Assembly: GCA_051209155.1 (NCBI GenBank)
Contig: JBPJGB010000001.1
Direction: 5' to 3' (one strand)
Source: Actomonas sp051209155
GTDB taxonomy: Bacteria; Verrucomicrobiota; Verrucomicrobiia; Opitutales; Opitutaceae
Length of the DNA stretch: 64,000 nt
In this document: positions 1 to 12,696 of the stretch, in pieces
How positions within the stretch are numbered: the first letter of the stretch is position 1
Layout of the letters: the number at the start of each line of letters is the position of its first letter
Made by a program: the position numbers and the translations under genes
The notes under the pieces: generated by a model
What the model was told of the DNA's origin: nothing
Database searches by the model: none
What the model saw: the letters and a program-made list of their open reading frames with translations, nothing else

Positions 1-1
1 G

Positions 2-766
2 GAGGATGTATTCAATTTGGTGGCACACGACTACTACGAGCGCGTGCCCAACTACCGCGACCTCACCTCGGCCGACGAGCAGGAGCTGCTCGACCGTCAC
101 ATGAACCGCGTGACCGACACCTGCATCCCCGAGATGGAGGCCATGCGCCGCATCGAGAAGGCCGTGCTCGAGGAGTGGATGGCCGCCGACGCCGCCGGCG
201 AGCGCTACTTCCCGCACGAGTTCATGTATCGCATCCTGCGCAGCGGGAAGCTGAAGAAGTTTTACCAGATTGACCCCAAGAACTCCTGGCTCATGGCCGC
301 GGCGGAAAAGAACCTGCCGATCATCGTGCCGGGTTGGGAAGACGCGACCCTCGGCAACATGTTCGCCGCCGCCGTCATTCGCGGCGATGTGAAGAACGTG
401 CACACGGTGCGCACCGGCATCGAATACATGACGACCCTGGCGGAGTATTACACCAAGACCGCCAAGACGCTCAAAAACGGCGAAGGCTCGATCGGCTTCT
501 TCCAGATCGGTGGCGGCATTGCCGGCGACTTCCCCATTTGTGTGGTGCCCATGCTGCACCAGGACCTCGAGCGCACCGGCGTGCCGCTCTGGGGCTATTT
601 CTGCCAGATCAGCGACTCGACCACCAGTTACGGCAGCTACTCCGGCGCGGTCCCCAACGAGAAGATCACCTGGGGCAAACTCGCCGCCTCGACGCCGAAA
701 TACATCGTCGAGAGTGACGCCACCATCGTGGCCCCGCTCATCTTCAGCTGGGTGCTGGGCGAATAA
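2..766 (+). CDS. Deoxyhypusine synthase family protein, 5'-truncated by the window edge
   Basis: The frame is open from base 2, so the gene begins upstream of the window; the TTG at 17 is probably internal. The visible 254 residues match the C-terminal part of the deoxyhypusine synthase fold, an NAD-dependent family that transfers the aminobutyl group of spermidine. Near the end, ITWGKLAAST followed by ESDATIVAPLIF corresponds to the WGK block carrying the catalytic lysine (codon 677-679), so the active site appears intact. The glycine-rich stretch IGFFQIGGGIAGDFP is also family-typical. Bacteria lack eIF5A, so the real substrate is unknown; bacterial homologues often make homospermidine or related polyamines. 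A strong terminator follows immediately. Confidence 0.85.
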   Translation, partial: EDVFNLVAHDYYERVPNYRDLTSADEQELLDRHMNRVTDTCIPEMEAMRRIEKAVLEEWMAADAAGERYFPHEFMYRILRSGKLKKFYQIDPKNSWLMAAAEKNLPIIVPGWEDATLGNMFAAAVIRGDVKNVHTVRTGIEYMTTLAEYYTKTAKTLKNGEGSIGFFQIGGGIAGDFPICVVPMLHQDLERTGVPLWGYFCQISDSTTSYGSYSGAVPNEKITWGKLAASTPKYIVESDATIVAPLIFSWVLGE

Positions 767-793
767 AACCGAGCACTGCTTTGCCCTTTCTCC

Positions 794-821
794 GGCGGCG
801 CCACTCGGCGCCGCCTTTTTT
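794..821 (+). terminator. Rho-independent terminator after the deoxyhypusine synthase-like gene
   Basis: A perfect 9-bp stem GGCGGCGCC / GGCGCCGCC with an ACTC loop is followed by six T residues. It lies 27 bases past the stop codon. Confidence 0.9.
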
Positions 822-899
822 GTTTCAGTCGGTTGAGGCTAAACTTCGGTCGTTTCGCGCCGATGGCGGAGACGTGCCCGTGTCTGTCATCGTCATCGC

Positions 900-3707
<2,808 letters not shown>

Positions 3708-3713
3708 CTCCCC

Positions 3714-4292
3714 ATGAAAGTCCTTATAGCCGACGACGAATACGTGACGCGTCTCATGCTCGATGCCGCCCTGCGCGAACAGGGCTGTGAAACCATCGAA
3801 GCCGTGGACGGGCGTTCGGCGTGGGATGCCATCGAGCGCGAGCAACCGCAGATCGTGATCAGCGACTGGGTCATGCCGGAGGAAACCGGTCTCGATCTGT
3901 GTCAACGGGTGCGCGAACGCGCCGGTTACTACACCTATTTCATCCTGCTCACCAACCGCGCGCCCACCCGGGCCAACCGCGAGATGGCGATCCAGGCGGG
4001 CGTGGACGATTTCCTGAGCAAGCCCATCAACCCCGAGGAACTCGCCATGCGTCTGCAAGTGGCGCGCCGTCTCATCGGCTTTGCCGACCGTGCCGGGAAA
4101 ATTGATACACCGCTGGCGAGCTGCCGCCGCTGTCGCCGCGTGGCGAATACAGACGGCGAATGGTGCGCCATGGAAGTGGTCGTGCCGGAAGGCCAACCGG
4201 TGGCGTTTGCCTACACCGATTGCCCCGAGTGTGCGGCGGAGCGCGCCCGTGTGCGTCACCGCGCGAGCGCGTCGCCGTTCCCGCCGCACTGA
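3714..4292 (+). CDS. Response regulator with C-terminal cysteine-rich tail
   Basis: 192 residues. Residues 1-122 form a CheY-like receiver: acidic pair D7/D8, phosphoacceptor D51 (VISDWVMPEETG), conserved K103 (LSKPINPEE). In place of a DNA-binding output domain there is a tail of about 65 residues with C137xxC140, C151 and C170xxC173, spaced like a zinc ribbon. The gene follows the hybrid kinase by 6 bases and is probably phosphorylated by its Hpt domain. The role of the tail is unknown; metal binding is an inference from the cysteine spacing. Confidence 0.9.
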   Translation: MKVLIADDEYVTRLMLDAALREQGCETIEAVDGRSAWDAIEREQPQIVISDWVMPEETGLDLCQRVRERAGYYTYFILLTNRAPTRANREMAIQAGVDDFLSKPINPEELAMRLQVARRLIGFADRAGKIDTPLASCRRCRRVANTDGEWCAMEVVVPEGQPVAFAYTDCPECAAERARVRHRASASPFPPH

Positions 4293-4296
4293 GCAA

Positions 4297-4360
4297 CGCG
4301 GTCGAGGACGTCCGCGTCCACCCCCAAGGGGCGAAGGTGGACGCCGACCTCCGGACGGCG
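4297..4360. repeat. Dispersed ~65-bp palindromic repeat, copy A
   Basis: Imperfect hairpin with arms around GGACGTCCGCGTCCACC and GGTGGACGCCGACCTCCGG. The same unit recurs at 25502-25565 (inverted) and 29613-29677. Each copy lies just beyond a gene end, here 5 bases after a stop codon, so it could act as a REP-like terminator or mRNA stabiliser. Confidence 0.8.
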
Positions 4361-4620
4361 TGATGACGGTGTCGCGCCCGGTATCCAAACGCTGGATTCG
4401 CCCCCACCGGCCGCTCCGAACCCCTCAGAATTTAGGTCCAGGGATTCGGATTTCGCCCTTGGGATTTGGGATTTCAAACCATTGGGATTTCCGCGACGCC
4501 AGCCGCGGCTTGAGGCCGTCTCCCCAGCCCGTTTGCACCCCTTTGTGAAGGCGCGATCGGCGCCATCGGCACATCAAGCGAAAAACTTAGAAATTTTCGC
4601 GTTTTTTTGCGGACAAACCA
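4361..4620. other. Intergenic stretch without a recognisable gene
   Basis: No credible reading frame between the regulator gene and the nrdB control region. It contains imperfect runs of GGGATTTG-like repeats at about 4440-4490 and an AT-rich patch at 4575-4612 just before the nrdB promoter region. Confidence 0.5.
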
Positions 4621-4639
4621 GTTGACGGATTTTTGCACT

Positions 4640-4689
4640 GGGCCCATCCCTTGTGGCCTGTCCGGCGGGCAACCACAACCCCTTGTGGT
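4640..4689. promoter_or_regulatory. Paired NrdR-box-like operator upstream of nrdB
   Basis: The right box (4672-4689) is the perfect palindrome ACCACAACCCCTTGTGGT with 7-bp arms. The left box (4640-4657) keeps the right half CCCTTGTGG but has a poor left arm. The two TTGTGG half-sites begin at 4651 and 4683, exactly 32 bp apart, matching the three-turn spacing usual for tandem NrdR boxes. A possible -35 element TTGACG lies at 4622-4627. NrdR is the ATP/dATP-sensing repressor of ribonucleotide reductase genes. nrdR itself is not in the window, so the assignment rests on the site and its position. Confidence 0.65.
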
Positions 4690-4838
4690 CAACAACCTGC
4701 GAACAACTCTGAACAACTTTTGTTCGCGAGTTTGCGCGCAGACGCAAAAACGACCGGTTTCTCGTCACCAAATCCGCTTCTTTTCGCCCCTCCTTCGTCA
4801 ACCTTTTCGGCCACCTCCCGCGCCCACCCGTCATCGCC

Positions 4839-5924
<1,086 letters not shown>

Positions 5925-6207
5925 ACCCCGCGGCCGCGCGCCGGTCGGCCGGGTGGTGCTCCCCCTCATCACCCGAAACCCTCCGCCCGGCGCCACTCCC
6001 GCCGCGCTTTCGCCCCCAAAATCACAACCCTCAACTACCCCTCCAGTCTCCCCAGCTTCGTTCCTTCTGCTGTCCGTCGTCTGACCCGATTCCCGCCCGG
6101 CCGACCATCGCCCCTGCGTCGCCCGGGCTCTCGCGTTCCCATCCGTCCACTTCACTGCACCTCCCGCGTAGCGGACCTTCCCACCTTCCCACCTTTTACA
6201 ACACAAC

Positions 6208-9200
6208 ATGAATCCTTCGCTCGCCCACGACCTAGCCCTCAAAGCCGCCAACCAAAACACCGCCGACCGCCCCAACTTTGCTTGGCGCGAGTGCGTGCCC
6301 ACCGACACGCCCCTCCTGCCCACCATCAAACTCATCGCGCCGCAGGGTGAGACCGAATTCGACCTCGCCGAGGTGGCCGAGACCCTCGGCAACGCCGTCA
6401 CCAATGTCCACCTGGCCCGCGGCGAGAAGGGCAACATCTTCACCCCCGAGACCCGCGGTTTCGTCGGCAACATCGTGAAGGAGGTCGCCGCCAACCTCGC
6501 CGCCCAAGCCCTCAAGCAGTCGCCCCTCAAGATTTCCCTCAACGACCTCTACGAGCTCATCGAGAAGACCCTCGTCGACAACAACGCCTACGACGTCGCC
6601 AAGTCCCTCCTGCTCAACCGCTCCCGCAAGCTCGTCCCCGGCTCCCGCCACGCCACCGCCGGCGTCCGCGTCATCCGCCGCTCCAACCAGGTCGTCCCCT
6701 ACATCGCCCAAAAGGTCGAGATCGCCGTCCGCAAGTCCTTCCTCTCCCTCCAGCAGGACTCCACCGCCGCCGTCGCGGTGACCGAAGCCGTGTCCGCCCG
6801 CGTGCTCGGTTCCAAGCAGAGCTTCGTCCACATCGAGGAGATTCAGGACATCGTCCAGGAGGAGCTCATGAAGGCCGGCCACTTCAAGGTCGCCGAGGCC
6901 TACATCCTCTACCGCGCCCTCCGCAACGAGCACCGCGACGCCTCCAACGACAACGACGAGGGCGATGCCGCCGCCCTCCGCCAGGTCGCCGCCTCCGCCC
7001 AGCCCGCCATGATCATGGTCAAGCAGCCCGACGGCTCCAACAAGCTCTGGGACCGCGCCGACCTCAAGAAGCGCATCGAGTTCGCCTCCATCGGCCTCGA
7101 CCTCTGCCTCACCGCCGAGGAGATCGAGGTTGAGCTGCTCCGCTCCGTCTTCGACGAGATCTCCCAAAAGGACCTCGACCAGACCATCATCCTCAACTCG
7201 AAGACCCTCATCGAGAAGGACGCCGATTTCTCCAAGTTCGCCGGCCGCATCCAGCTCACCTTCATCTATCAGGAAGTCCTCGGCTGGGACATCGTCACCG
7301 ACGGCATCGGCAAGCTGAAGGAGTTCCACAAGGACGCGCTCGCCAAGCACCTCAAGCACGGCGCCGACATCAAGCGCATCAACGGCAAGCTCCTCGACTA
7401 CGACCTCGAGCGCCTCGCCGACGCCCTCGATCCCTCCGCCGACCTCGATCTCGACTTCCTCGGCGTCCAGACCCTCTACGATCGTTACCTCATCATCGAC
7501 AAGACGGTGAAGCCTGCCCGCCGCCTAGAGACCCCGCAGCTCTTCTGGATGCGCGTCTCGATGGGCCTCTTCCATGCCGAGGAAGGCGACCGCGAGGCCC
7601 GCGTGCTCTCGCTCTACAACCTCTACAAGAGCCGCCGCTTCTGCAGCTCCACGCCGACCCTCTTCAACTCCGGCACGCTGCACTCCCAGCTCTCCTCCTG
7701 CTACCTCTACTACGTCGACGACTCCCTTGAGGGCATCATGTATCGCGGCATCGCCGAGAACGCCCAGCTCTCCAAGTGGGCCGGCGGCCTCGGTGGCTCC
7801 TGGTCCGCCGTGCGCGGCACCGGCGCGCACATTGCCGGCACCAACGGCGAGTCGCAGGGCGTCATCCCCTTCCTCAAGCTCCACAACGACCAGCTCGTCG
7901 CCGTCAACCAGGGCGGCAAGCGCAAGGGCTCCGGCTGCGCCTACCTCGAGTCGTGGCACAACGACATCTTCGAGTTCCTCGAGCTCCGCAAGAACACCGG
8001 TGACGACCGTCGTCGCACCCACGACATGAACACGGCCAACTGGATTCCCGACCTGTTCATGAAGCGCATGGAAGCCCGTGAGGACTGGACCCTCTTCCGC
8101 GCCAACGAGGTGAAGGACCTCCACGACCTCTACGGCAAGGCCTTCGAGGAAGCCTACCTGCGCTACGAGCAGATGGCCGAGGAAGGCAAAATCCACGGCC
8201 AGAAGGTCAAGGCCCTCGAGCTCTGGAAGAAGATGCTCTCCATGCTCTTCGAGACCGGCCACCCCTGGATCACCTTCAAGGACGCCTGCAACATCCGCTC
8301 GCCGCAGGACCACGTCGGCGTGGTGCACTCCTCCAACCTCTGCACGGAGATCACGCTCAACACCTCCAACGACGAGACCGCCGTCTGCAACCTCGGCTCG
8401 GTCATCATCGAGAACCACCTCACACCCGACGGCCAGATCGACCACGAGAAGCTGCGCGAGACGATCCGCACCGCCATCCGTGCCCTCGACAACGTCATCG
8501 ACATCAACTTCTACCCGACCAAGGCGGCCGAGACCTCCAACCGTCGCCACCGCCCCATCGGCATGGGTGTCATGGGTCTGGCCAACGCCCTCTACCGCAA
8601 GGGCATCGCCTTCGCGTCCGAGGCCGCCGTCGACTTCAACGACGAGATGATGGAGGCCATCGCCTACTACGCCTACGAAGCCTCCTCCGACCTCGCCGCC
8701 GAGCGCGGCACCTACTCGAGCTACAAAGGCTCCAAGTGGGACCGCGGACTCCTCCCGCCCGACACCGTCGACCTGCTCGAGCAGGAGCGCGGCGTCCCGG
8801 TCGAAGTCCCGCGCGGTGGCAAGATGGACTGGACTCCCTTGCGCGAGAAGATCGCCAAGCAAGGCATGCGGAACAGCAACGTGTTGGCCATCGCCCCGAC
8901 TGCGACCATCTCCAACATCACCGGCACCAGCCCCTGCATAGAGCCCGCCTACAAGAACCTCTTTGTGAAGAGCAACCTGTCCGGTGACTTCACGGTGTTG
9001 AACCACTACCTCGTCCGCGACCTCAAGGCCCGTGGCCTGTGGGACCAGGATATGATCGACAACCTCAAGTATTTCGACGGCGAGCTGAAGGACATCGATC
9101 GGATCCCCGAGGACATCAAGGTGAAGTATCTCACCGCCTTCGGCATCGACCACAAGTGGGTGGTCGACGCGGCGGCCCGCCGCCAGAAGTGGATCGACCA

Positions 9201-9459
9201 AGCCCAGTCGGTGAACCTCTGGTTGGCCACGCCCGACCTCAAGACCCTGAGCCACATGTATCGCCACGCCTGGCACACCGGCCTCAAGACCACGTATTAC
9301 CTCCGCACCCTCGGCGCCTCCAACATCGAGAAAGCGACCGTCGCGGTGAAAAAGGAAATGCGCGGCGAAACCGGCAAGAAGGTCTTCACCGAAGCGGAGA
9401 AGAAAGCCTGCAGCATCGAAGCCATGCGCAACGGCGAGGAATGTGAAGCGTGTCAGTAA
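6208..9459 (+). CDS. nrdA: Ribonucleoside-diphosphate reductase alpha subunit with multiple ATP-cones
   Basis: 1083 residues, much longer than E. coli NrdA (about 760) because of an N-terminal extension. I see up to three ATP-cone-like modules: a degenerate one at about 40-148, a clear one at about 151-244 (ending in VAEAYILYRALR) and a third at about 265-355. The catalytic barrel carries C498 and C727, the redox pair, and C712 in NLCTEITLN, the thiyl radical cysteine. The 214-residue gap between C498 and C712 equals that of E. coli C225-C439. The C-terminal shuttle cysteines are CEAC in the last residues. It pairs with the Tyr-less NrdB upstream; this combination resembles chlamydial class Ic enzymes. 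A terminator follows. Confidence 0.97.
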   Translation: MNPSLAHDLALKAANQNTADRPNFAWRECVPTDTPLLPTIKLIAPQGETEFDLAEVAETLGNAVTNVHLARGEKGNIFTPETRGFVGNIVKEVAANLAAQALKQSPLKISLNDLYELIEKTLVDNNAYDVAKSLLLNRSRKLVPGSRHATAGVRVIRRSNQVVPYIAQKVEIAVRKSFLSLQQDSTAAVAVTEAVSARVLGSKQSFVHIEEIQDIVQEELMKAGHFKVAEAYILYRALRNEHRDASNDNDEGDAAALRQVAASAQPAMIMVKQPDGSNKLWDRADLKKRIEFASIGLDLCLTAEEIEVELLRSVFDEISQKDLDQTIILNSKTLIEKDADFSKFAGRIQLTFIYQEVLGWDIVTDGIGKLKEFHKDALAKHLKHGADIKRINGKLLDYDLERLADALDPSADLDLDFLGVQTLYDRYLIIDKTVKPARRLETPQLFWMRVSMGLFHAEEGDREARVLSLYNLYKSRRFCSSTPTLFNSGTLHSQLSSCYLYYVDDSLEGIMYRGIAENAQLSKWAGGLGGSWSAVRGTGAHIAGTNGESQGVIPFLKLHNDQLVAVNQGGKRKGSGCAYLESWHNDIFEFLELRKNTGDDRRRTHDMNTANWIPDLFMKRMEAREDWTLFRANEVKDLHDLYGKAFEEAYLRYEQMAEEGKIHGQKVKALELWKKMLSMLFETGHPWITFKDACNIRSPQDHVGVVHSSNLCTEITLNTSNDETAVCNLGSVIIENHLTPDGQIDHEKLRETIRTAIRALDNVIDINFYPTKAAETSNRRHRPIGMGVMGLANALYRKGIAFASEAAVDFNDEMMEAIAYYAYEASSDLAAERGTYSSYKGSKWDRGLLPPDTVDLLEQERGVPVEVPRGGKMDWTPLREKIAKQGMRNSNVLAIAPTATISNITGTSPCIEPAYKNLFVKSNLSGDFTVLNHYLVRDLKARGLWDQDMIDNLKYFDGELKDIDRIPEDIKVKYLTAFGIDHKWVVDAAARRQKWIDQAQSVNLWLATPDLKTLSHMYRHAWHTGLKTTYYLRTLGASNIEKATVAVKKEMRGETGKKVFTEAEKKACSIEAMRNGEECEACQ

Positions 9460-9488
9460 GAACTTGAAATTAGCATTTCTTTAATATT

Positions 9489-9515
9489 AGCCCTAGCTCC
9501 TCCAGCTAGGGCTTT
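9489..9515 (+). terminator. Rho-independent terminator after nrdA
   Basis: Stem AGCCCTAGC / GCTAGGGCT with a 7-base loop, then TTTATT. The next gene's ATG is only 4 bases past the T-tract, so that gene is probably expressed from within or across the terminator, or at a low level. Confidence 0.85.
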
Positions 9516-9518
9516 ATT

Positions 9519-11789
9519 ATGAGCAGTTACAATTTCCAGTTGCTGAATGATAAGGAGTTTCAGGATCTATTTGCCGACGTTATTGGTGAACTGGAATCCA
9601 AACATGTTGAACGATTTAAGGCAGGAAAGGATCAGGGTATCGACGGTCGGTTTTATTCTCCCGATGGTGGGGTGACCATATTGCAGTCTAAGCATTGGGG
9701 TAAGTCAGGTCTCGCTCAGATGCTTCGTGAGTTGGCTAAGAACGAGTTTCTTAAGGTAGAGAAGCTGAAACCCGAAAGATACGTATTTGGAACTTCGCTG
9801 TCTTTATCGGCGAAGAATAAGCAAAAGATTAGGGGCATATTCCATCCCTATATTGAGAGGGATGACGATGTCTATGGTTACGACGATATCTGTGCCCTGC
9901 TTTCTAAATTTAGAGGTATTGAGAGGAAATACTACAAGCTGTGGCTAGCTAGCTTCGAGAATCTGAGATTAATTCACTCATCGGCAATTGTCATGAGGAG
10001 CGGATCGACAATTGAAGAAATCAATGAGTCGTTAACTAAATATGTGCAGACGTCGAGCTACGTCGACGGATCAAAGATTCTGGAGAAGGAGCGGGTCTTA
10101 ATCGTCACAGGCGAGCCTGGTGTCGGGAAAACTACATTGGCTAAGCAGCTCGCGTTGGCGTGTGTTGTGTCGGGATATGAATTTTTTGAAGCCAGTAATA
10201 GTATAGTGGAACTCGAAGGCTGCTGGGACGAGGATCAAAAACAGGTGTATTACTTTGATGACTTCCTTGGTCGAAATTATTTGGAGATAATATCAGGTAA
10301 GGAGGATAGTCAGATAGCAGCATTCATTCGCCGAATTCGAAAGAATAAGAACAAAAGGTTTATTTTAACGACTAGAACAGTTATACTAAATCGAGCAGGC
10401 CAATTGACGGATCGTTTTAAAATTGAGAATCTGGACCGAAATGAGTTTGAGTTGGTCGTAGATGACTTATCAATTATTGAAAAATCCTACATGCTCTATA
10501 ATCATATCTGGTTTGGGGATCTCTCCAGGGGGTATGTCGATGAAATTTATAAGGATCGGCGTTATCGGGAAGTTGTGCGCCATCCGAACTTTAATCCGCG
10601 GTTGATCGAATTTATTACTGACTCACATAAAGCGAGTGTTGTTCAGGCAGATGGGTATTGGGAATATATCAAGCAGACGCTTGAAAATCCTCAGGATGTG
10701 TGGGCTAACGTATTTGAAAGGCAGCTCTCAGAGGATGCTCGTTGGTTGGTCATAGCGGTTGTTCTCAACGGAGGCACAATACAAGAGTTTAGTTTAAGAG
10801 AGGCATTTGAAAGAAAACTGCTAGAGGTTTCTGGGTTTGAATCCGGAAAGATGCAGCGTTGGGTCGACTCATTAAGACTGTGCATTGGGTCTGTGTTAAA
10901 TCGAACTTGTCGAATTGATGCTGGGGGAGAAAAGGCGGAGATCGGCCTATTTAATCCGGCTGTCGGGGACTTTATATTAAGAAAATACAAATCAACACCA
11001 AGTGTTATTAGTGAGGTCATTGAGTTTTTGCGGACAGAAAGGCCACTTGTTGAGCTGTCAAGTATGCGGCAGTCTGGAGTCTTAAGTCGGTCCTCTCTGA
11101 GCAAAATACTTAAAAGGCTTTGTGAAAGATGTCCGCCGGTCGTCGATGGGGGCAACGATTTTGGTATCGCATTGGCGGTTTTGGTCGCTCAGGAGAAATG
11201 TTCCGTAGGCGATGGATATTGGAACAGCTGGGCGTTGTGTATCGCGGATGAGAATTTCGCCTATTACAGCGTTCGGCGAATGGCGCGTTTTCTGAGTGTG
11301 CTAGTTGCTGTCGAATCCGTGAAGCTGGATAGTCGATTAATAGTGGAATATTGGGAAGGTTTGTTGGATGACGCGGATACCTATGAAGAATATCTTGTCT
11401 TGTCTCCCCTTTTTACGTTAGTGAAAGAATATCTCAAGCCGGAGTCCGAAGAGGAGTTCCATTCTCGTGCGGTGGCGCTTTTTAAAGACAACGTAGATAA
11501 TTGGGTCAGGGAGCAGGGTATACTCGATGATTATTACGCAACGGACGAGGGTTTGGATGATGCACGTGATGCATTGGAGAATGCTATAGATTCATGGGCG
11601 GAGGAGTTAGGTTTTAGTTTTGATTCGAGTGAAGCTTGGGATATTGCATCTGAAGTGGATGTAGATGATATTGTAGGGGAAAACGGAAATGAAGATTGGG
11701 ATAGTTCAGTAAGTTATGGTTCTGGTCGTAGTGAGGGCCGTGCAGAAGACGAGAACACTATTATTGATGATATTTTCGAGAGGGAGTAG
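9519..11789 (+). CDS. Mrr-type restriction endonuclease fused to a nSTAND3-like NTPase (putative antiviral STAND protein)
   Basis: 756 residues. Residues 1-140 look like an Mrr/PD-(D/E)xK nuclease: GIDGRF with D42, then Q56-S57-K58 (ILQSKHW). Residues 185-480 are a P-loop NTPase: Walker A GEPGVGKT at 198-205, Walker B YYFDDFLG at 244-251, and a FILTTRT sensor strand. The DDFLG signature is typical of the nSTAND3 group. The C-terminal 270 residues are alpha-helical in appearance and end in a very acidic tail; in STAND defence proteins this part recognises the invader. Base composition is clearly AT-rich compared with nrdA and the downstream core genes, which indicates horizontal transfer. No convincing ribosome binding site precedes ATG 9519. 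Best guess: single-gene phage defence related to Avs proteins, though shorter than most. Confidence 0.8.
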   Translation: MSSYNFQLLNDKEFQDLFADVIGELESKHVERFKAGKDQGIDGRFYSPDGGVTILQSKHWGKSGLAQMLRELAKNEFLKVEKLKPERYVFGTSLSLSAKNKQKIRGIFHPYIERDDDVYGYDDICALLSKFRGIERKYYKLWLASFENLRLIHSSAIVMRSGSTIEEINESLTKYVQTSSYVDGSKILEKERVLIVTGEPGVGKTTLAKQLALACVVSGYEFFEASNSIVELEGCWDEDQKQVYYFDDFLGRNYLEIISGKEDSQIAAFIRRIRKNKNKRFILTTRTVILNRAGQLTDRFKIENLDRNEFELVVDDLSIIEKSYMLYNHIWFGDLSRGYVDEIYKDRRYREVVRHPNFNPRLIEFITDSHKASVVQADGYWEYIKQTLENPQDVWANVFERQLSEDARWLVIAVVLNGGTIQEFSLREAFERKLLEVSGFESGKMQRWVDSLRLCIGSVLNRTCRIDAGGEKAEIGLFNPAVGDFILRKYKSTPSVISEVIEFLRTERPLVELSSMRQSGVLSRSSLSKILKRLCERCPPVVDGGNDFGIALAVLVAQEKCSVGDGYWNSWALCIADENFAYYSVRRMARFLSVLVAVESVKLDSRLIVEYWEGLLDDADTYEEYLVLSPLFTLVKEYLKPESEEEFHSRAVALFKDNVDNWVREQGILDDYYATDEGLDDARDALENAIDSWAEELGFSFDSSEAWDIASEVDVDDIVGENGNEDWDSSVSYGSGRSEGRAEDENTIIDDIFERE

Positions 11790-11800
11790 GGAACGCATGG

Positions 11801-11892
11801 GCAGGCAAAAGAGCAGGCAGGCAAAAGGAGCAGGCGAAAGGGGGCATGTCGTAACTTATCAACAATTGACCCAGTGGGGAGAGCAGGCAAAA
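11801..11892. repeat. Short direct repeats GCAGGCAAAAG and a degenerate REP
   Basis: The unit GCAGGCAAAAG or a close variant occurs about four times between 11803 and 11892. A decayed copy of the downstream REP (GGGGCATGTCGTAAC) lies at 11839-11870. No gene is visible. Confidence 0.6.
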
Positions 11893-11922
11893 GGGGTCAT
11901 GTCGTCACATTGTCAGCACTTG
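11893..11922 (+). repeat. REP element, copy 1
   Basis: A 30-base unit beginning GGGGTCATGTCGTCAC, identical to the unit at 12635-12664 and matched in inverted orientation at 13621-13645. A further degenerate copy starts near 11963. Confidence 0.8.
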
Positions 11923-12014
11923 AGTTGAGAGGCCAAGCGCTGTAAGGCATCGGACAGGCGCACGGGGTCAGGCCGTCACATACAGACATGGGGGTATAAC
12001 GAGCGACATTACGC

Positions 12015-12046
12015 TTGACGTTAGTAACGTGGCGCGTATCTATATC
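12015..12046 (+). promoter_or_regulatory. Probable higBA promoter with overlapping operator
   Basis: A -35 TTGACG (12015-12020) is followed by TATCTA at 12037 or TATATC at 12041 as -10 candidates. The near-palindrome ACGTTAGTAACGT (12018-12030) overlaps the -35 box and is a plausible HigA autorepression site. Confidence 0.45.
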
Positions 12047-12051
12047 GTGCG

Positions 12052-12321
12052 ATGATTCTTTCGTTTGCCGACGACGACACCGAAGCCGTCTTCAACGACA
12101 TCGCCTGCCCCGCTTTTCCACCTTCCATCCTCAGCACCGCCCGTCGTAAACTTATCCAAATCCACGTCTCCCACCATCTCAACGATTTGCGGATTCCGCC
12201 TGGAAATCAGCTTGAAGCGCTGAAGGGCAAGCACTCGATCCGCATCAATCGGCAGTGGCGAATCTGCTTCCGCTGGAAAGGAACAGATGCCCACGAGGTG
12301 GAGATCGTTGATTACCACTGA
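12052..12321 (+). CDS. higB: HigB-type toxin (RelE/ParE superfamily mRNA interferase)
   Basis: 89 residues, the usual HigB length. The family pattern is clear: FADDDTEAVF near the start, a helical LIQIHVSHHLNDLRIPPGN centre, then LKGKHSIRINRQWRICFRW with the basic catalytic face and the closing EVEIVDYH. HigB toxins cleave mRNA on the ribosome. The toxin gene precedes the antitoxin gene, as is usual for higBA. The antitoxin ATG comes 4 bases after the toxin stop. The pair lies between two identical REP copies, next to a RAYT transposase gene. Confidence 0.9.
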   Translation: MILSFADDDTEAVFNDIACPAFPPSILSTARRKLIQIHVSHHLNDLRIPPGNQLEALKGKHSIRINRQWRICFRWKGTDAHEVEIVDYH

Positions 12322-12325
12322 AACC

Positions 12326-12625
12326 ATGAAAACGCTCCCGCCGATCACTTCCGGTGAAATCCTTAACGAGGACTTTCTCAAACCGATGGAAATCACGGCC
12401 TACCGTTTGGCCAAAGACATCCATGTCCCGTTGACGCGGATCACCGCCATTCTCCAAGGCAAGCGTGCGATCACGGCCGACACCGGTCTCCGGTTGGATC
12501 GTTATTTTGGCATGTCCGACGGCTATTGGCTTCGAATCCAAGCCGAATGCGATCTACGGGAGGCGAAGCAGCGGTTGGGGAAGGACCTTGCCGAAATCAA
12601 ACCACGCTCCTTGGCGGTTGCATAG
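12326..12625 (+). CDS. higA: HigA-type antitoxin (XRE-family helix-turn-helix)
   Basis: 99 residues starting MKTLPPITSGEILNEDFLKP; an upstream in-frame start at 12287 would overlap higB and is not needed. The opening PGEIL-like motif, the helix-turn-helix (AYRLAKDIHVPLTRITAILQ) and the YWLRIQAECDLREAK helix are hallmarks of HigA/VapI antitoxins. It should neutralise HigB and repress the operon through the palindrome at 12018-12030. Confidence 0.92.
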   Translation: MKTLPPITSGEILNEDFLKPMEITAYRLAKDIHVPLTRITAILQGKRAITADTGLRLDRYFGMSDGYWLRIQAECDLREAKQRLGKDLAEIKPRSLAVA

Positions 12626-12634
12626 CAGGTAGAC

Positions 12635-12664
12635 GGGGTCATGTCGTCACATTGTCAGCACTTG
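12635..12664 (+). repeat. REP element, copy 2, in front of the RAYT gene
   Basis: Thirty bases identical to 11893-11922. It lies 32 bases upstream of the transposase start, the arrangement expected for a RAYT and its cognate REPs. Confidence 0.85.
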
Positions 12665-12696
12665 CCCTAGTCGGTTTGAACGGCTAAGGGTTGGGG

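Noticed and set aside
7525..9276. A 583-codon antisense frame over nrdA
   Set aside because: Valine/glycine/leucine-rich translation typical of the complement of a GC-rich gene; nrdA on the other strand is certain.
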